NCBI GenBank assembly: GCA_023396225.1
Contig: JAEWWT010000015.1
Location: 127,200 to 191,199, forward strand
Origin: Bacillota bacterium
GTDB taxonomy: Bacteria; Bacillota; Clostridia; Oscillospirales; Ruminococcaceae
DNA: 64,000 nt
Direction: 5' to 3'
Positions 53,761 through 62,593 of the stretch are shown here, piece after piece; positions within the stretch are counted from its first letter, which is position 1; each line of letters opens with the position of its first letter. Made by a program: the position numbers and the translations under genes. Below the pieces are notes generated by a model. That model saw only the letters and a program-made list of their open reading frames with translations. It was not told the DNA's origin and did not search any database.

Positions 53761-53799
53761 AAAAAATCTGTCATCAAATTAATGAAGACAGATTTTTTT
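53761..53799 (-). terminator. Terminator after dnaI
   Basis: AAAAAATCTGTC and GACAGATTTTTT form the stem, extended by TCA/TGA after one mismatch. A- and T-runs on both sides make it bidirectional. Confidence 0.85.
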
Positions 53800-53801
53800 A
53801 A

Positions 53802-54803
53802 TTAATTTTCACCTGAAAGCCTTTTTATTTGTCTTATATCCTGACCAACACATAAAATAATATTATACAATCCGAATATTCTAGAAATTATTCTGTCATT
53901 GTATCTGCTCTGTAATTCATTTGTAGAAAGGTTAGAGCTTATTATTGTAGGCAATCCCATGTTAAGTCTGGAATTAATAATATTATAAAGTACTGATTCA
54001 TAAAACCCTGTCTGAAACTCAGAACCTAAATCATCCAGTACAAGTAGATCAGTATTAATAAGTGTCTGAAGAGTATCTTTATTGTTTGATTCTGATCGTC
54101 CGAAATGTTCTTTTTCAATAATCCTAAGATAATTCAATACAGAACCATATGCAACTGTATAGCCTTTTTCAATAACGATTTTAGCAATAGAAAGAGACAG
54201 ATGAGTTTTTCCTACACCTGTTTTTCCAATCAGAAATAGGCTTTCAGAAGACGGCGAAAAGCATTCTGCATATTTTCTACAGAAATGAAGATTGTCAGAC
54301 ATTTTCCTGTAACAATCAAGTCCATTCTGTTCAAACTTATCTTCATAGTATTTAAGTGAAAAATGTCCAAAATCACATAAGGGCATATTTGCACTTTTAT
54401 TTAATTCCTGAGCAGAATATTTATTAATTAATTCATAAAAACATGAACATCTTTCTCCGCTTGGTAAGTAGCCTCTGTCATTACAAATAGAGCATTTGTA
54501 TTTTACATAAAGGTAATCATCAGGGTAGCCATATGAGTTGAGAAGCTTTTTTATCATTTGCTGTGCCTGAATATTATTTTCCTTAATCTTATTAAAGTTA
54601 TCATTAAAAGATTCGCTGTTTCCTTTTACAATAAGCTTTGAAAGTTCAATACTTGTTCTTGCAAGCTGTTTATTTATTTCTATAATTTCAGGGCATTTTT
54701 GATCAATTTCATTATATCTTCTGTTATATTCATTTTCAGCCGACATTCTTCTCAGATTAAGTTCCTCTTCAGCTTTATCAAAAATATGTTTTTCATATCC
54801 CAT
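53802..54803 (-). CDS. dnaI: Helicase loader DnaI/DnaC-like ATPase
   Basis: 333-residue AAA+ protein that loads the replicative helicase. The N-terminal zinc-binding region reads CSICNDRGYLPSGERCSC (about 111-128). Walker A GKTGVGKTH is near residue 195, and Walker B LLVLDDLGSE and arginine finger region SRLNMG follow. It is encoded 1 base after the DnaD-like gene, as a loader pair. Together with PriA it likely forms the replication initiation and restart system. Confidence 0.9.
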   Translation of the reverse strand: MGYEKHIFDKAEEELNLRRMSAENEYNRRYNEIDQKCPEIIEINKQLARTSIELSKLIVKGNSESFNDNFNKIKENNIQAQQMIKKLLNSYGYPDDYLYVKYKCSICNDRGYLPSGERCSCFYELINKYSAQELNKSANMPLCDFGHFSLKYYEDKFEQNGLDCYRKMSDNLHFCRKYAECFSPSSESLFLIGKTGVGKTHLSLSIAKIVIEKGYTVAYGSVLNYLRIIEKEHFGRSESNNKDTLQTLINTDLLVLDDLGSEFQTGFYESVLYNIINSRLNMGLPTIISSNLSTNELQSRYNDRIISRIFGLYNIILCVGQDIRQIKRLSGEN

Positions 54804-54804
54804 A

Positions 54805-55848
54805 TCAGTTATTCTCCTTTATTTTTGGAGTGTTGATTGCGGCATGCTGCATAAGTAAATCAAGGTCATACGAATGGCTATTTGAAGGTTGTGCAGATTT
54901 ATTTGCAGTGTTATCTTTAAATTTTGCAGAATTTTTCTTATAGTTAATATCATTCTTTTCAATCTGTTCTTTTGTAGAAATGCCATTACTATGCCAGTCG
55001 GATATGATTTTGTTCATATATGCAAATGAAATCTTTCCGGTGGCATCAATTGTTTTATCATATGCAATTTGAATTAAATCAAAATCAATGTTCATATCAA
55101 CCCAACTGTTTACATATTCTTTTTCTTTAGTTGATAACGTTCTGTTCAATCCAAGCAATGACAGTATTTTTCCTGAAAGTGAGTAGTATTTCTGGAGTTG
55201 CATAATTTCAAATTCAGCTTGTTCATGGGTGCAGATATTTTTATCATACCAGGTTACAGCAACCTTTTCAATAAACTTCATACTTGATTTTTCAATAGAT
55301 TTGCAGAATTCAATAATCATAAGTATAATATCACTTTTTAGTCCAAGGTAATCATGAATCCAGACAAGCACTCTTTGATCAGTATATGTAAGAGATTTTC
55401 CAAAGCAGTTTTCGGCAGAAACAAGCAGAAATTTAACATCTCCTGATTGTTCAATTCTTGAAGAAATCTCCTTGGGTGTAAGATATTTTGAAGGACTTTC
55501 CTTAATGCTTGCAATTTCATTATTTTCAGCAGGCAATACTGTCTTGGAAGTAGATACAGTATTTACAGGTTGTTGAGCAATAATATTTTTTTCGCCTGAA
55601 GTACTCTTTAAAACTCCTGTTTGCTGCCAATAAGATAATGCATCTTCCAGTTTGTCTGTACTGATGCCTAAAAGCTTTGATACTTCCAGAGTATCTGATT
55701 TTTCAAACTTTTTATGCTTTAATATGTAAAGTATAATTTTTAAGCTACTTTCATCTGCAAGCTTAATGTAATCATCCACTATACAATCTGGAACAGCAAA
55801 AACATTGTCAACAACTGACCAGTTAATTAAATAATTCAAATTATCCAA
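54805..55848 (-). CDS. DnaD/DnaB-domain replication protein
   Basis: 347-residue primosome protein with an N-terminal winged-helix part (about 1-90), an unstructured linker and two DnaD-like (DDBH2) repeats at about 135-210 and 215-295. The YxxxKIxFAYMNKIISDW signature is at about 270-290 (KISFAYMNKIISDWHS). It corresponds to B. subtilis DnaB or DnaD; the dnaB-dnaI pairing favours the DnaB role. It shares an operon with dnaI. Confidence 0.86.
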   Translation of the reverse strand: MDNLNYLINWSVVDNVFAVPDCIVDDYIKLADESSLKIILYILKHKKFEKSDTLEVSKLLGISTDKLEDALSYWQQTGVLKSTSGEKNIIAQQPVNTVSTSKTVLPAENNEIASIKESPSKYLTPKEISSRIEQSGDVKFLLVSAENCFGKSLTYTDQRVLVWIHDYLGLKSDIILMIIEFCKSIEKSSMKFIEKVAVTWYDKNICTHEQAEFEIMQLQKYYSLSGKILSLLGLNRTLSTKEKEYVNSWVDMNIDFDLIQIAYDKTIDATGKISFAYMNKIISDWHSNGISTKEQIEKNDINYKKNSAKFKDNTANKSAQPSNSHSYDLDLLMQHAAINTPKIKENN

Positions 55849-55961
55849 ACCTTTCAGAACATTATAATCAAAATAATTATAACATATCTTAAAATAAAAA
55901 ACACTATATATTTATATAAAATAATTTTACAAATGTAGCTTATGTATTTATTCAGATAATG

Positions 55962-55990
55962 TTGCAAAAAATATGCAAATATGATAAAAT
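55962..55990 (+). promoter_or_regulatory. Promoter of the 56.0-kb lipoprotein gene (leaderless)
   Basis: TTGCAA (55962-55967), 17 bases, TAAAAT (55985-55990). The expected start of transcription, near 55997, is only about 3 bases before ATG 56000, and no ribosome site is present. Confidence 0.65.
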
Positions 55991-55999
55991 AAATCTATT

Positions 56000-56500
56000 A
56001 TGATTAATTTAAAGACTATTTTATTGCTAGTAATAATATTATTCTTTTTTTGTTCCTGCAATAAAAATGAAGAAACCACAGTAACTACGATTTCTCAATC
56101 AGAGATAACGCAGTTTACTACTGTTGAAGCTACAGAACAGGAATATACAGGAACTGCTGAACATCTGGTAACCTCAAATACTTTTAATGAGTCTGAGTTA
56201 CAGGGTGGTCTTAAGGCTGATACTGCTGATGCCTTAAACGTTATAATTGATAATCAAATTGATTCTGCCGATGTGAGTTTAATTAGTGATGATAATATAA
56301 TTTATGTAATTTCAGGTAATGCTCAATTGGCTGACAAAATTGTCATCAATTCGGACAATTATATCCCAATTAATCCTGATGTTGCAGATTTTGAAAATAT
56401 TATTATTCCTGATAGTTTTATTGAAAATAAAGAAGTTATGGATAAGCCTGATAAGAAAGATAATGCATCTGTAACAGGCGATACTGCACAGAGAAAATAA
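56000..56500 (+). CDS. Putative lipoprotein of unknown function
   Basis: 166 residues with a hydrophobic signal peptide and lipobox FFCSC (Cys 20). A Thr/Glu-rich linker (about 25-60) and a domain of about 80 residues follow, and the C-terminus is lysine/aspartate-rich. No family recognised. No ribosome binding site precedes the start, and the promoter predicts an almost leaderless mRNA. It lies upstream of metA with a 28-base gap, so the two may be co-transcribed. Confidence 0.7.
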   Translation: MINLKTILLLVIILFFFCSCNKNEETTVTTISQSEITQFTTVEATEQEYTGTAEHLVTSNTFNESELQGGLKADTADALNVIIDNQIDSADVSLISDDNIIYVISGNAQLADKIVINSDNYIPINPDVADFENIIIPDSFIENKEVMDKPDKKDNASVTGDTAQRK

Positions 56501-56528
56501 CTTAATATATTAGATTTGGGGGAGAAAA

Positions 56529-57452
56529 ATGCCAATAAATATTCCAAATAACCTACCGGCATATTCTATATTAAATAATGAGAATATCTTTGTTATGGCA
56601 GATACAGTTGCACAAAAGCAGGATATAAGGCCGCTGAAAATTGCTATTGTAAATCTTATGCCTAAAAAGATAGAAACTGAGACACAGTTACTCAGATTGC
56701 TCTCAAATACTCCTTTGCAGGTGGATATTGAATTAATACAGATGGCTTCACACGTTGCAAAAAATGTCTCTCAGGAGCATCTTACAAAGTTCTATAAATG
56801 CTTTGATGAAGTTAAAAACGAACTGTTTGATGGTTTAATAATCACCGGCGCACCTATAGAACAAATTCCGTATGAAGAAGTTGATTACTGGGATGAATTG
56901 TGCGAGATTATGGAGTGGTCTAAAACCAATGTTTACAGTACATTTCATATCTGTTGGGGAGCTCAGGCTGGTTTGTATTATCATTATGGCATACCAAAAT
57001 ATGATTTAAGCGAGAAAATGTTCGGAGTATTTCCTCATAAAATTGAGGTTACAAATCACCCTTTACTAAGAGGATTTGATGAGGAGTTTTACGTTCCACA
57101 TTCACGGCATACGGAAATAAAAAGAATTGATGTTGAAAAGGTACCAGAATTAAAAATGCTTACATACTCAGTTGAATCAGGTGTTCATATTATTGCTGAT
57201 AAATCATGCAGGCAATTTTTTATAACAGGTCATTCAGAATATGACAGGTTCACTCTTGCAAATGAATATTTCAGAGACTTGGATAAGGGTTTGAAAATAA
57301 AAGTTCCTGCACATTATTTCCCATATGATGACCCAAGTCAGCCTCCTCATTTTAACTGGCGATGTCATGCTAATTTGATGTTTTCAAATTGGCTTAATTA
57401 TTGTGTATATCAGGAAACACCGTATGATTTAAATACGTTGAAAAGTATATAG
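56529..57452 (+). CDS. metAA: Homoserine O-acetyltransferase (MetA type)
   Basis: Activates homoserine for methionine synthesis. Catalytic Cys 142 is in FHICWGAQ, and His and Glu follow in the HSRH and GHSEYD segments. Residue 111 is Glu (TGAPIEQI). In this family Glu at this position gives acetyl-CoA use and Gly gives succinyl-CoA use, so acetylation is expected. It has 307 residues, standard. GGGGGAG precedes ATG 56529. No SAM riboswitch is visible. Confidence 0.93.
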   Translation: MPINIPNNLPAYSILNNENIFVMADTVAQKQDIRPLKIAIVNLMPKKIETETQLLRLLSNTPLQVDIELIQMASHVAKNVSQEHLTKFYKCFDEVKNELFDGLIITGAPIEQIPYEEVDYWDELCEIMEWSKTNVYSTFHICWGAQAGLYYHYGIPKYDLSEKMFGVFPHKIEVTNHPLLRGFDEEFYVPHSRHTEIKRIDVEKVPELKMLTYSVESGVHIIADKSCRQFFITGHSEYDRFTLANEYFRDLDKGLKIKVPAHYFPYDDPSQPPHFNWRCHANLMFSNWLNYCVYQETPYDLNTLKSI

Positions 57453-57478
57453 TATAGTAAAAGAAAAGAGGTAAAAAT

Positions 57479-59020
57479 ATGTCTCATCAAATGGTTGTCA
57501 TTATTGACTTTGGTGGTCAGTATAATCAGCTTATAGCAAGACGTGTAAGAGAGTGCGGAGTTTACTGTGAAGTTAAGTCTTATAAGACAGGAATAGATCA
57601 GATAAAAGCAATGAATCCCCTTGGTATCATTTTTACAGGTGGGCCAAACAGTGTTTATCTTGAGAGCTCTCCAACTATATCAAAGGAAATATTTGAACTT
57701 GGAGTTCCGGTACTCGGAATATGTTATGGTTGTCAGCTTATGGCACATCTTCTTGGAGGAAAGGTTGTACAGGCTTCTGATGCAACTGCCCGTGAATATG
57801 GTAAAACAGAGACATTTTATGATACAACATGTAAACTATTTGATGGACTTGACGAGTGTGGAATATCATGGATGAGCCATGGTGACTACATGGAAAAAGT
57901 TCCAGATGGATTCAAATTAACAGCGCGTTCTGCAGCATGTCCTAATGTTGCTATTTCTGATGATAATCGTAGATTTTATGGAGTTCAGTTTCATCCTGAA
58001 GTAAATCATACGGTAAACGGAACAAAAATGCTTTATAATTTTTTATATAAAGCCTGTGGATGTATAGGCGACTGGACAATGGGTGATTATGCTAAAACAG
58101 CTATTAATAATATCAGAGATAAGGTTGGAGATGGAAAAGTTCTTCTTGCACTTTCAGGTGGAGTTGACAGTTCTGTTGCAGCAGCTTTACTTTCAAAGGC
58201 TGTAGGGGATAAGCTTACCTGTATTTTTGTTGATCATGGATTCATGAGAAAAAATGAGGGTGACGAAGTTGAAGCTGCTTTCAAAGGCTGGGATATCAAT
58301 TTTGTAAGAGTAAATGCTAAAGAGCAGTTTATGACTAAGCTTAATGGTGTTTCTGACCCTGAAACTAAGAGAAAGATTATTGGCCAGGAGTTTATTCGAG
58401 TATTTGAACAGGAAGCTAAGAAAATTGGCAAAGTTGATTACCTTGTTCAGGGAACTATATATCCTGACATAATTGAAAGCGGAACAGGGGATGCAGCAGT
58501 AATTAAATCCCACCATAATGTAGGCGGACTTCCTGATTATGTTGATTTCAAGGAAATAATTGAACCACTCAGATTATTATTTAAGGATGAAGTAAGACAG
58601 CTCGGACTTGAGCTTGGACTTTCAGAAGTTCTTGTATTCAGACAGCCGTTCCCTGGACCAGGACTTGCAATCAGAATTATCGGAGAAATTACTGATGAAA
58701 AGCTGCTTATTTTACAGGATGCAGATTGGATATATCGTGAAGAAATTTCAAAGGCTGGGCTTGATAGATCAATTCATCAGTACTTTGCTGTTCTGACTAA
58801 TATGCGTTCTGTTGGAGTAATGGGTGATGGAAGAACTTATGACTATACACTAGCCCTAAGAGCTGTTACAACAACTGACTTCATGACTGCTGATTTTGCA
58901 AAAATTCCTTATGATATATTAGAAAAAGCATCAAGCAGAATTGTAAATGAGGTTAAATCAATCAACAGAATTGTTTATGATGTTACTACAAAGCCACCAG
59001 CTACTATTGAATGGGAATAA
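57479..59020 (+). CDS. guaA: GMP synthase (glutamine-hydrolysing)
   Basis: Converts XMP to GMP. The N-terminal glutaminase has GICYGCQLM with the nucleophile Cys and the QFHPEVNHT histidine/glutamate pair. The ATP pyrophosphatase domain has LSGGVDSS, and the C-terminus ends in KPPATIEWE. It has 513 residues. It is the last chromosomal gene before a mobile element; the 3' end of guaA is a known integration hot spot in several genera. Confidence 0.97.
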   Translation: MSHQMVVIIDFGGQYNQLIARRVRECGVYCEVKSYKTGIDQIKAMNPLGIIFTGGPNSVYLESSPTISKEIFELGVPVLGICYGCQLMAHLLGGKVVQASDATAREYGKTETFYDTTCKLFDGLDECGISWMSHGDYMEKVPDGFKLTARSAACPNVAISDDNRRFYGVQFHPEVNHTVNGTKMLYNFLYKACGCIGDWTMGDYAKTAINNIRDKVGDGKVLLALSGGVDSSVAAALLSKAVGDKLTCIFVDHGFMRKNEGDEVEAAFKGWDINFVRVNAKEQFMTKLNGVSDPETKRKIIGQEFIRVFEQEAKKIGKVDYLVQGTIYPDIIESGTGDAAVIKSHHNVGGLPDYVDFKEIIEPLRLLFKDEVRQLGLELGLSEVLVFRQPFPGPGLAIRIIGEITDEKLLILQDADWIYREEISKAGLDRSIHQYFAVLTNMRSVGVMGDGRTYDYTLALRAVTTTDFMTADFAKIPYDILEKASSRIVNEVKSINRIVYDVTTKPPATIEWE

Positions 59021-59027
59021 TAACAAC

Positions 59028-59070
59028 AATCCCGAAAACTCAGCAATTACGTGAGTTTTCGGGATTTCTT
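59028..59070 (+). terminator. Terminator of guaA
   Basis: AATCCCGAAAACTCA (59028-59042) pairs perfectly with TGAGTTTTCGGGATT (59052-59066), with a 9-base loop and a T-rich tail. Confidence 0.92.
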
Positions 59071-59077
59071 TTGTCTT

Positions 59078-59096
59078 TTGATAACAAATTGATAAC
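59078..59096. repeat. Tandem TTGATAAC repeats at the left edge of the mobile element
   Basis: TTGATAAC occurs at 59078-59085 and 59089-59096, three bases apart, between the guaA terminator and the first element gene. They could be integrase arm sites or part of the attachment core. The right end of the element is outside the window, so neither can be confirmed. Confidence 0.4.
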
Positions 59097-59112
59097 GTGA
59101 AGCTAATGGTAA

Positions 59113-59631
59113 TTATTCTATGTCCTCAGTGGTTTTATGGTGTTCACGCCATTCCTTTGACGGCTTAAATTTACCACAATCGTCCGCTGTCTGCGGCCAA
59201 TTAAGCTTCCATTCCGTATATTCGGCCTTGCTGATAATTCCATCGGCAAGGCCTTTTTTGCGTTGCTGCCATTCCCTCATGAAATCATCAAGCAAATTTG
59301 ACTTTATCTGAAAAGCATAATGTTTCTTCTCAGGATATTCCTCATCAGCAACTTCATGAACAGAGATACCATAATGCTCGTCCAGTTCAAAGAGTGTATA
59401 CATTACATCTTCTGCGGCATACAGAGTTGGCTCATATAGAGAATGATAATTCACGTCCAGTACATCTGCCATCTTTTTAAGTAAATCTTCCTTTGGTGTT
59501 CGTGTATTCGATTCATATTGAGCGACACGTACATCTGCAGTTTTCTCGTCAAAACCTATTAACTTGCCAAATTCCTTTTGTGTAAGTCCTCGAAAAATGC
59601 GTACTCTTTTTATTCTATCACCTGTAGCCAT
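59113..59631 (-). CDS. XRE-family repressor of the mobile element
   Basis: 172-residue protein with an N-terminal helix-turn-helix (IKRVRIFRGLTQKEFGKLIGF, about 6-26). A C-terminal part of about 95 residues of no recognised family ends in a charged tail. ATG 59631 follows a GGAGAAAA site; the longer in-frame start at 59775 lies beyond its promoter and is rejected. It is divergent from the xis-int genes and probably keeps them off. Confidence 0.85.
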   Translation of the reverse strand: MATGDRIKRVRIFRGLTQKEFGKLIGFDEKTADVRVAQYESNTRTPKEDLLKKMADVLDVNYHSLYEPTLYAAEDVMYTLFELDEHYGISVHEVADEEYPEKKHYAFQIKSNLLDDFMREWQQRKKGLADGIISKAEYTEWKLNWPQTADDCGKFKPSKEWREHHKTTEDIE

Positions 59632-59670
59632 ATTATTTTCTCCAATCAGGTTAAATTCGATTACGAGGTT

Positions 59671-59700
59671 ATTATAACATATTTGTTTAGTGATAGTCAA
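59671..59700 (-). promoter_or_regulatory. Repressor promoter with internal operator
   Basis: Minus-strand TTGACT (59695-59700), 18 bases, TATAAT (59671-59676). The spacer contains CTAAACAAATATG, the same sequence that occurs at 59781-59793 on the plus strand, which suggests autoregulation. Confidence 0.7.
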
Positions 59701-59742
59701 GATAATATAAACAAAAAAGTTTAAGTTTTTTCTTAAAAGCAC

Positions 59743-59793
59743 TTGACATAAACAAAATTGTTTAGTATAATACAATATAAGCTAAACAAATAT
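59743..59793 (+). promoter_or_regulatory. xis-int promoter with operator palindrome in the spacer
   Basis: TTGACA (59743-59748), exactly 17 bases, TATAAT (59766-59771). The palindrome TAAACAAAATTGTTTA (59749-59764) fills the spacer, and a second site, CTAAACAAATATG, lies at 59781-59793. Repressor binding here would exclude polymerase. Confidence 0.8.
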
Positions 59794-59841
59794 GCTTAAT
59801 ACATATAAAATAATTAAAATAATAAAGAAAGGAATGATTCA

Positions 59842-60021
59842 ATGCAAAACAAATTCATTCGTGTTGAAGAAGTAGCCAAAGAACTTGAGGTATCAGTTCC
59901 ATATGCTTACAAGCTCATTAAAAAGTTAAATGATGAGCTAAAAGAAAAAGGATTTATTACTGTTTCAGGTCGTGTCAACCGTGAGTATTTTTATGAACGC
60001 CTGTACAGTAAACAAGATTGA
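59842..60021 (+). CDS. Excisionase-like small DNA-binding protein
   Basis: 59-residue protein with a winged-helix/MerR-like N-terminus (FIRVEEVAKELEVSVPYAYKLIKKLN), a pattern typical of Tn916-type Xis and AlpA-like factors. AGAAAGGA lies 8 bases before ATG 59842. It stands directly before the integrase gene, the usual xis-int order. Confidence 0.78.
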   Translation: MQNKFIRVEEVAKELEVSVPYAYKLIKKLNDELKEKGFITVSGRVNREYFYERLYSKQD

Positions 60022-60040
60022 AAGAAAGGAAAGTAATATA

Positions 60041-61135
60041 ATGCCAATATTCAAAAATGAAACCAATGGAACTTGGTATGTCATGGTTCGCTATCAGGAT
60101 TGGAAAGGCGAACGTAAGCAAAAATGCAAGAGAGGATTTTCCACAAAAAAAGAAGCTCAGGAATGGGAGCGAAGTTTTATGCTCCAATCTTCATCAGATA
60201 TGGATATGCTGTTTGAGGATTTTGTAAAAATCTATATCCGTGATATTAAGTCAAGATTGAAGGAAACAACCTGGCTCACAAAAGAGAACATTATAAACAC
60301 TAAGATTATGCCATATTTTGCAAAGCGTAAAATAAATGAAATTCAAACAAAGGATGTTATTGCTTGGCAGAATGAAATGATTCGTTATCGTGATAAAAAA
60401 GGAAACCCATATTCATCAACCTATCTTAAAACATTGCATAATCAGTTGTCAACGATATTCAATCATGCAGTGCGGTTCTACGAATTGCATTCAAATCCTG
60501 CCAGTAAGGCTGGAAACATGGGTACAGAGCATCATAAGGAAATGCTTTTCTGGACTAAGGATGAGTATTTGAAGTTTGCAGACGAAATGATGGACAAACC
60601 TATTTCATATTACGCATTTGAAATGCTTTATTGGTGTGGTCTTCGTATGGGTGAAATGCTAGCACTAACTCCATCTGACTTTGATTTCAAAAAGCAAACA
60701 GTTACAGTAAACAAGTCATATCAACGTTTACATGGTGAAGATGTAATCACTACACCTAAAACCAAAAGAAGCAACCGTGTAGTAAAGATGCCGCCATTCC
60801 TCTGTGAAGAAATCAATGAATATATCGGGATGCTTTATGAGATTAAGCTTGATGAACGTATTTTTACAATCACTAAAAGCTATCTGCATAAAGAAATGGA
60901 TAGAGGTTCAAAAAATGCAGGAGTGCAAAGAATTCATATTCATGATCTTAGACATTCTCATGTTTCACTATTAATTGAAATGGGGTTCTCAGCTGTTGCA
61001 ATTGCTGATAGAGTCGGGCATGAAAGTATTGAAATCACCTATCGTTATGCTCACCTATTTCCGTCAAAGCAAAAAGAGATGGCAGATAAATTAGAATTCG
61101 AGATGAATGAAGAAGATGTCAGTAAAAAATCTTGA
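60041..61135 (+). CDS. int: Tyrosine integrase of the mobile element
   Basis: 364 residues. It has an N-terminal arm-binding domain (about 1-50; GTWYVMVRYQDWKGERKQK), a SAM-like core-binding domain (about 58-165) and a catalytic domain with WCGLRMGEM (Arg), TPKTKRSNR (Lys), HIHDLRHSH (His, Arg), GHES (His) and YRYAHL (Tyr). ATG 60041 follows AGAAAGGAAAG. It is phage/ICE-type rather than Xer-type and likely integrates the element next to guaA. Confidence 0.93.
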   Translation: MPIFKNETNGTWYVMVRYQDWKGERKQKCKRGFSTKKEAQEWERSFMLQSSSDMDMLFEDFVKIYIRDIKSRLKETTWLTKENIINTKIMPYFAKRKINEIQTKDVIAWQNEMIRYRDKKGNPYSSTYLKTLHNQLSTIFNHAVRFYELHSNPASKAGNMGTEHHKEMLFWTKDEYLKFADEMMDKPISYYAFEMLYWCGLRMGEMLALTPSDFDFKKQTVTVNKSYQRLHGEDVITTPKTKRSNRVVKMPPFLCEEINEYIGMLYEIKLDERIFTITKSYLHKEMDRGSKNAGVQRIHIHDLRHSHVSLLIEMGFSAVAIADRVGHESIEITYRYAHLFPSKQKEMADKLEFEMNEEDVSKKS

Positions 61136-61388
61136 TAGTAAAAATCGTTGGAGAAATAAAACAATTGGCTTCAGAGTATCAGACGAAGAGGACAAGCAAA
61201 TCAATATTGCCGTTTCTATGTCTGGACTTACAAAACAGGATTATATAACTAAGCGACTGCTCTGTCATGACATTGTTGTTCAGGGCAATCCTAGAGTGTA
61301 TAAGGCTTTGAGAAATCAGCTTGCGATTGTTCTGGAGGAACTACACCGAATAGAAGCAGGAGGCAATGTTGATGTTGAATTGCTTTAA
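61107..61388 (+). CDS. MobC-like relaxosome accessory protein
   Basis: 93-residue protein with the pattern of small ribbon-helix-helix MobC/relaxosome factors: KNRWRNKTIGFRVSDEEDKQINIAVSMSGLTKQDYI resembles RVSxEExxxI...AGLSxSxYI. It starts within the end of int (29-base overlap). It supports a mobilisable element. MobC similarity is by pattern only. Confidence 0.65.
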   Translation: MKKMSVKNLDSKNRWRNKTIGFRVSDEEDKQINIAVSMSGLTKQDYITKRLLCHDIVVQGNPRVYKALRNQLAIVLEELHRIEAGGNVDVELL

Positions 61389-61438
61389 ACGATACAGCTT
61401 ATTAATACTACTCTTAATGGTTTAAAGGGGGCGAATAA

Positions 61439-62593
61439 ATGATTGATATAAAAGAAAAGACAGCTCAGTTTGCATCTGTTGGCGCAGATGCGGAGCTATC
61501 TTCTCGAAATTATAACAATAATAGTATATCAGAAACTAATGATGAATTCAATAGTTCGGAGGATTATTTTAAGAAAATGCAGCGTGATATGCTCCGAATG
61601 ATGGATCCTTCTTATCTTAAGACAATATCCATGCGTGAGTTATATGAAACGGTTTATAAAGGCAGATCACCGCTTATTGATGGATTGCTTTATCCAGGCA
61701 CCTACCTTTTTGTTGGTGCACCAAAGCTAGGAAAGAGCTTTCTTATGGCACAACTTGCTTATCATGTCAGCACTGGTAGTTCGTTATGGGAATATACCGT
61801 CTGTAAGGGAACAGTATTTTATTTAGCTCTTGAGGATGATTATAGGCGATTACAAGAGCGTTTATACAGAATGTTTGGAACAGAAAGTGCAGATAATTTA
61901 TTTTTTTCTATTTCAGCCAGTCAACTTGGCAACGGACTTGACGAACAGCTTCTTGGATTCGTGAAAGAACATCAAGATACAAAATTGATTATTATTGATA
62001 CTCTACAAAAGGTTCGTGAGGTTGGTGGCGATAATTACAGTTATGCCAATGATTATGAGATTATTACTCGACTTAAAAAGTTTGCGGATAACTATGGTAT
62101 TTGCTTGTTGCTCGTTCACCATACCCGAAAACAGAAAGCGGGTGATAAATTTGATATGATTTCAGGAACAAACGGTTTGCTCGGTGCAGCTGACGGAGCA
62201 TTCATGCTTCAAAAAGAAAAACGTACAGCCAATACTGCTACACTTGAAATTTCAGGACGTGACCAACAAGACCAGAAGCTTTATCTTATCCGCAACACTG
62301 AAAAGCTTTCATGGGACTTAGAACGTGCTGAAACCGAATTATGGAAGGAACCTCCTGAGCCCATTCTTGAAGTAATTGCAAAATTCATAACAGCTGACAA
62401 TCCAGGCTGGCAAGGTACACCAACAGAGCTTGTGGCTCAACTTGGCATTGATATTAAACCAAATATTCTTACTCTTAAATTGAATGTTAATGCAAGTCGG
62501 CTGCTAAATGAGTTTTGCATAAGTTATGAAAGCAGTCGTTGTCATGATGGACGAAAGGTAAAGCTTCATTTGGAGCAGTCCATTTTAGCGTGA
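61439..62593 (+). CDS. RecA-fold ATPase (RepA-like, AAA_25)
   Basis: 384-residue protein with Walker A GAPKLGKSF near residue 97, a Walker B strand LIIIDTLQKVRE and the sensor LLLVHHTRK. The fold matches hexameric RepA helicases of the RSF1010 type, often found on mobilisable elements where they serve replication or DNA processing. The first 70 residues are a poorly conserved lead, and the C-terminal winged-helix-like part starts near 305. AAGGGGG precedes ATG 61439. Confidence 0.82.
   Translation: MIDIKEKTAQFASVGADAELSSRNYNNNSISETNDEFNSSEDYFKKMQRDMLRMMDPSYLKTISMRELYETVYKGRSPLIDGLLYPGTYLFVGAPKLGKSFLMAQLAYHVSTGSSLWEYTVCKGTVFYLALEDDYRRLQERLYRMFGTESADNLFFSISASQLGNGLDEQLLGFVKEHQDTKLIIIDTLQKVREVGGDNYSYANDYEIITRLKKFADNYGICLLLVHHTRKQKAGDKFDMISGTNGLLGAADGAFMLQKEKRTANTATLEISGRDQQDQKLYLIRNTEKLSWDLERAETELWKEPPEPILEVIAKFITADNPGWQGTPTELVAQLGIDIKPNILTLKLNVNASRLLNEFCISYESSRCHDGRKVKLHLEQSILA

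Noticed and set aside
59632..59775. Longer start of the mobile-element repressor
   Set aside because: The extension crosses its own promoter (59671-59700), and the start at 59631 has a ribosome site and the usual helix-turn-helix N-terminus.
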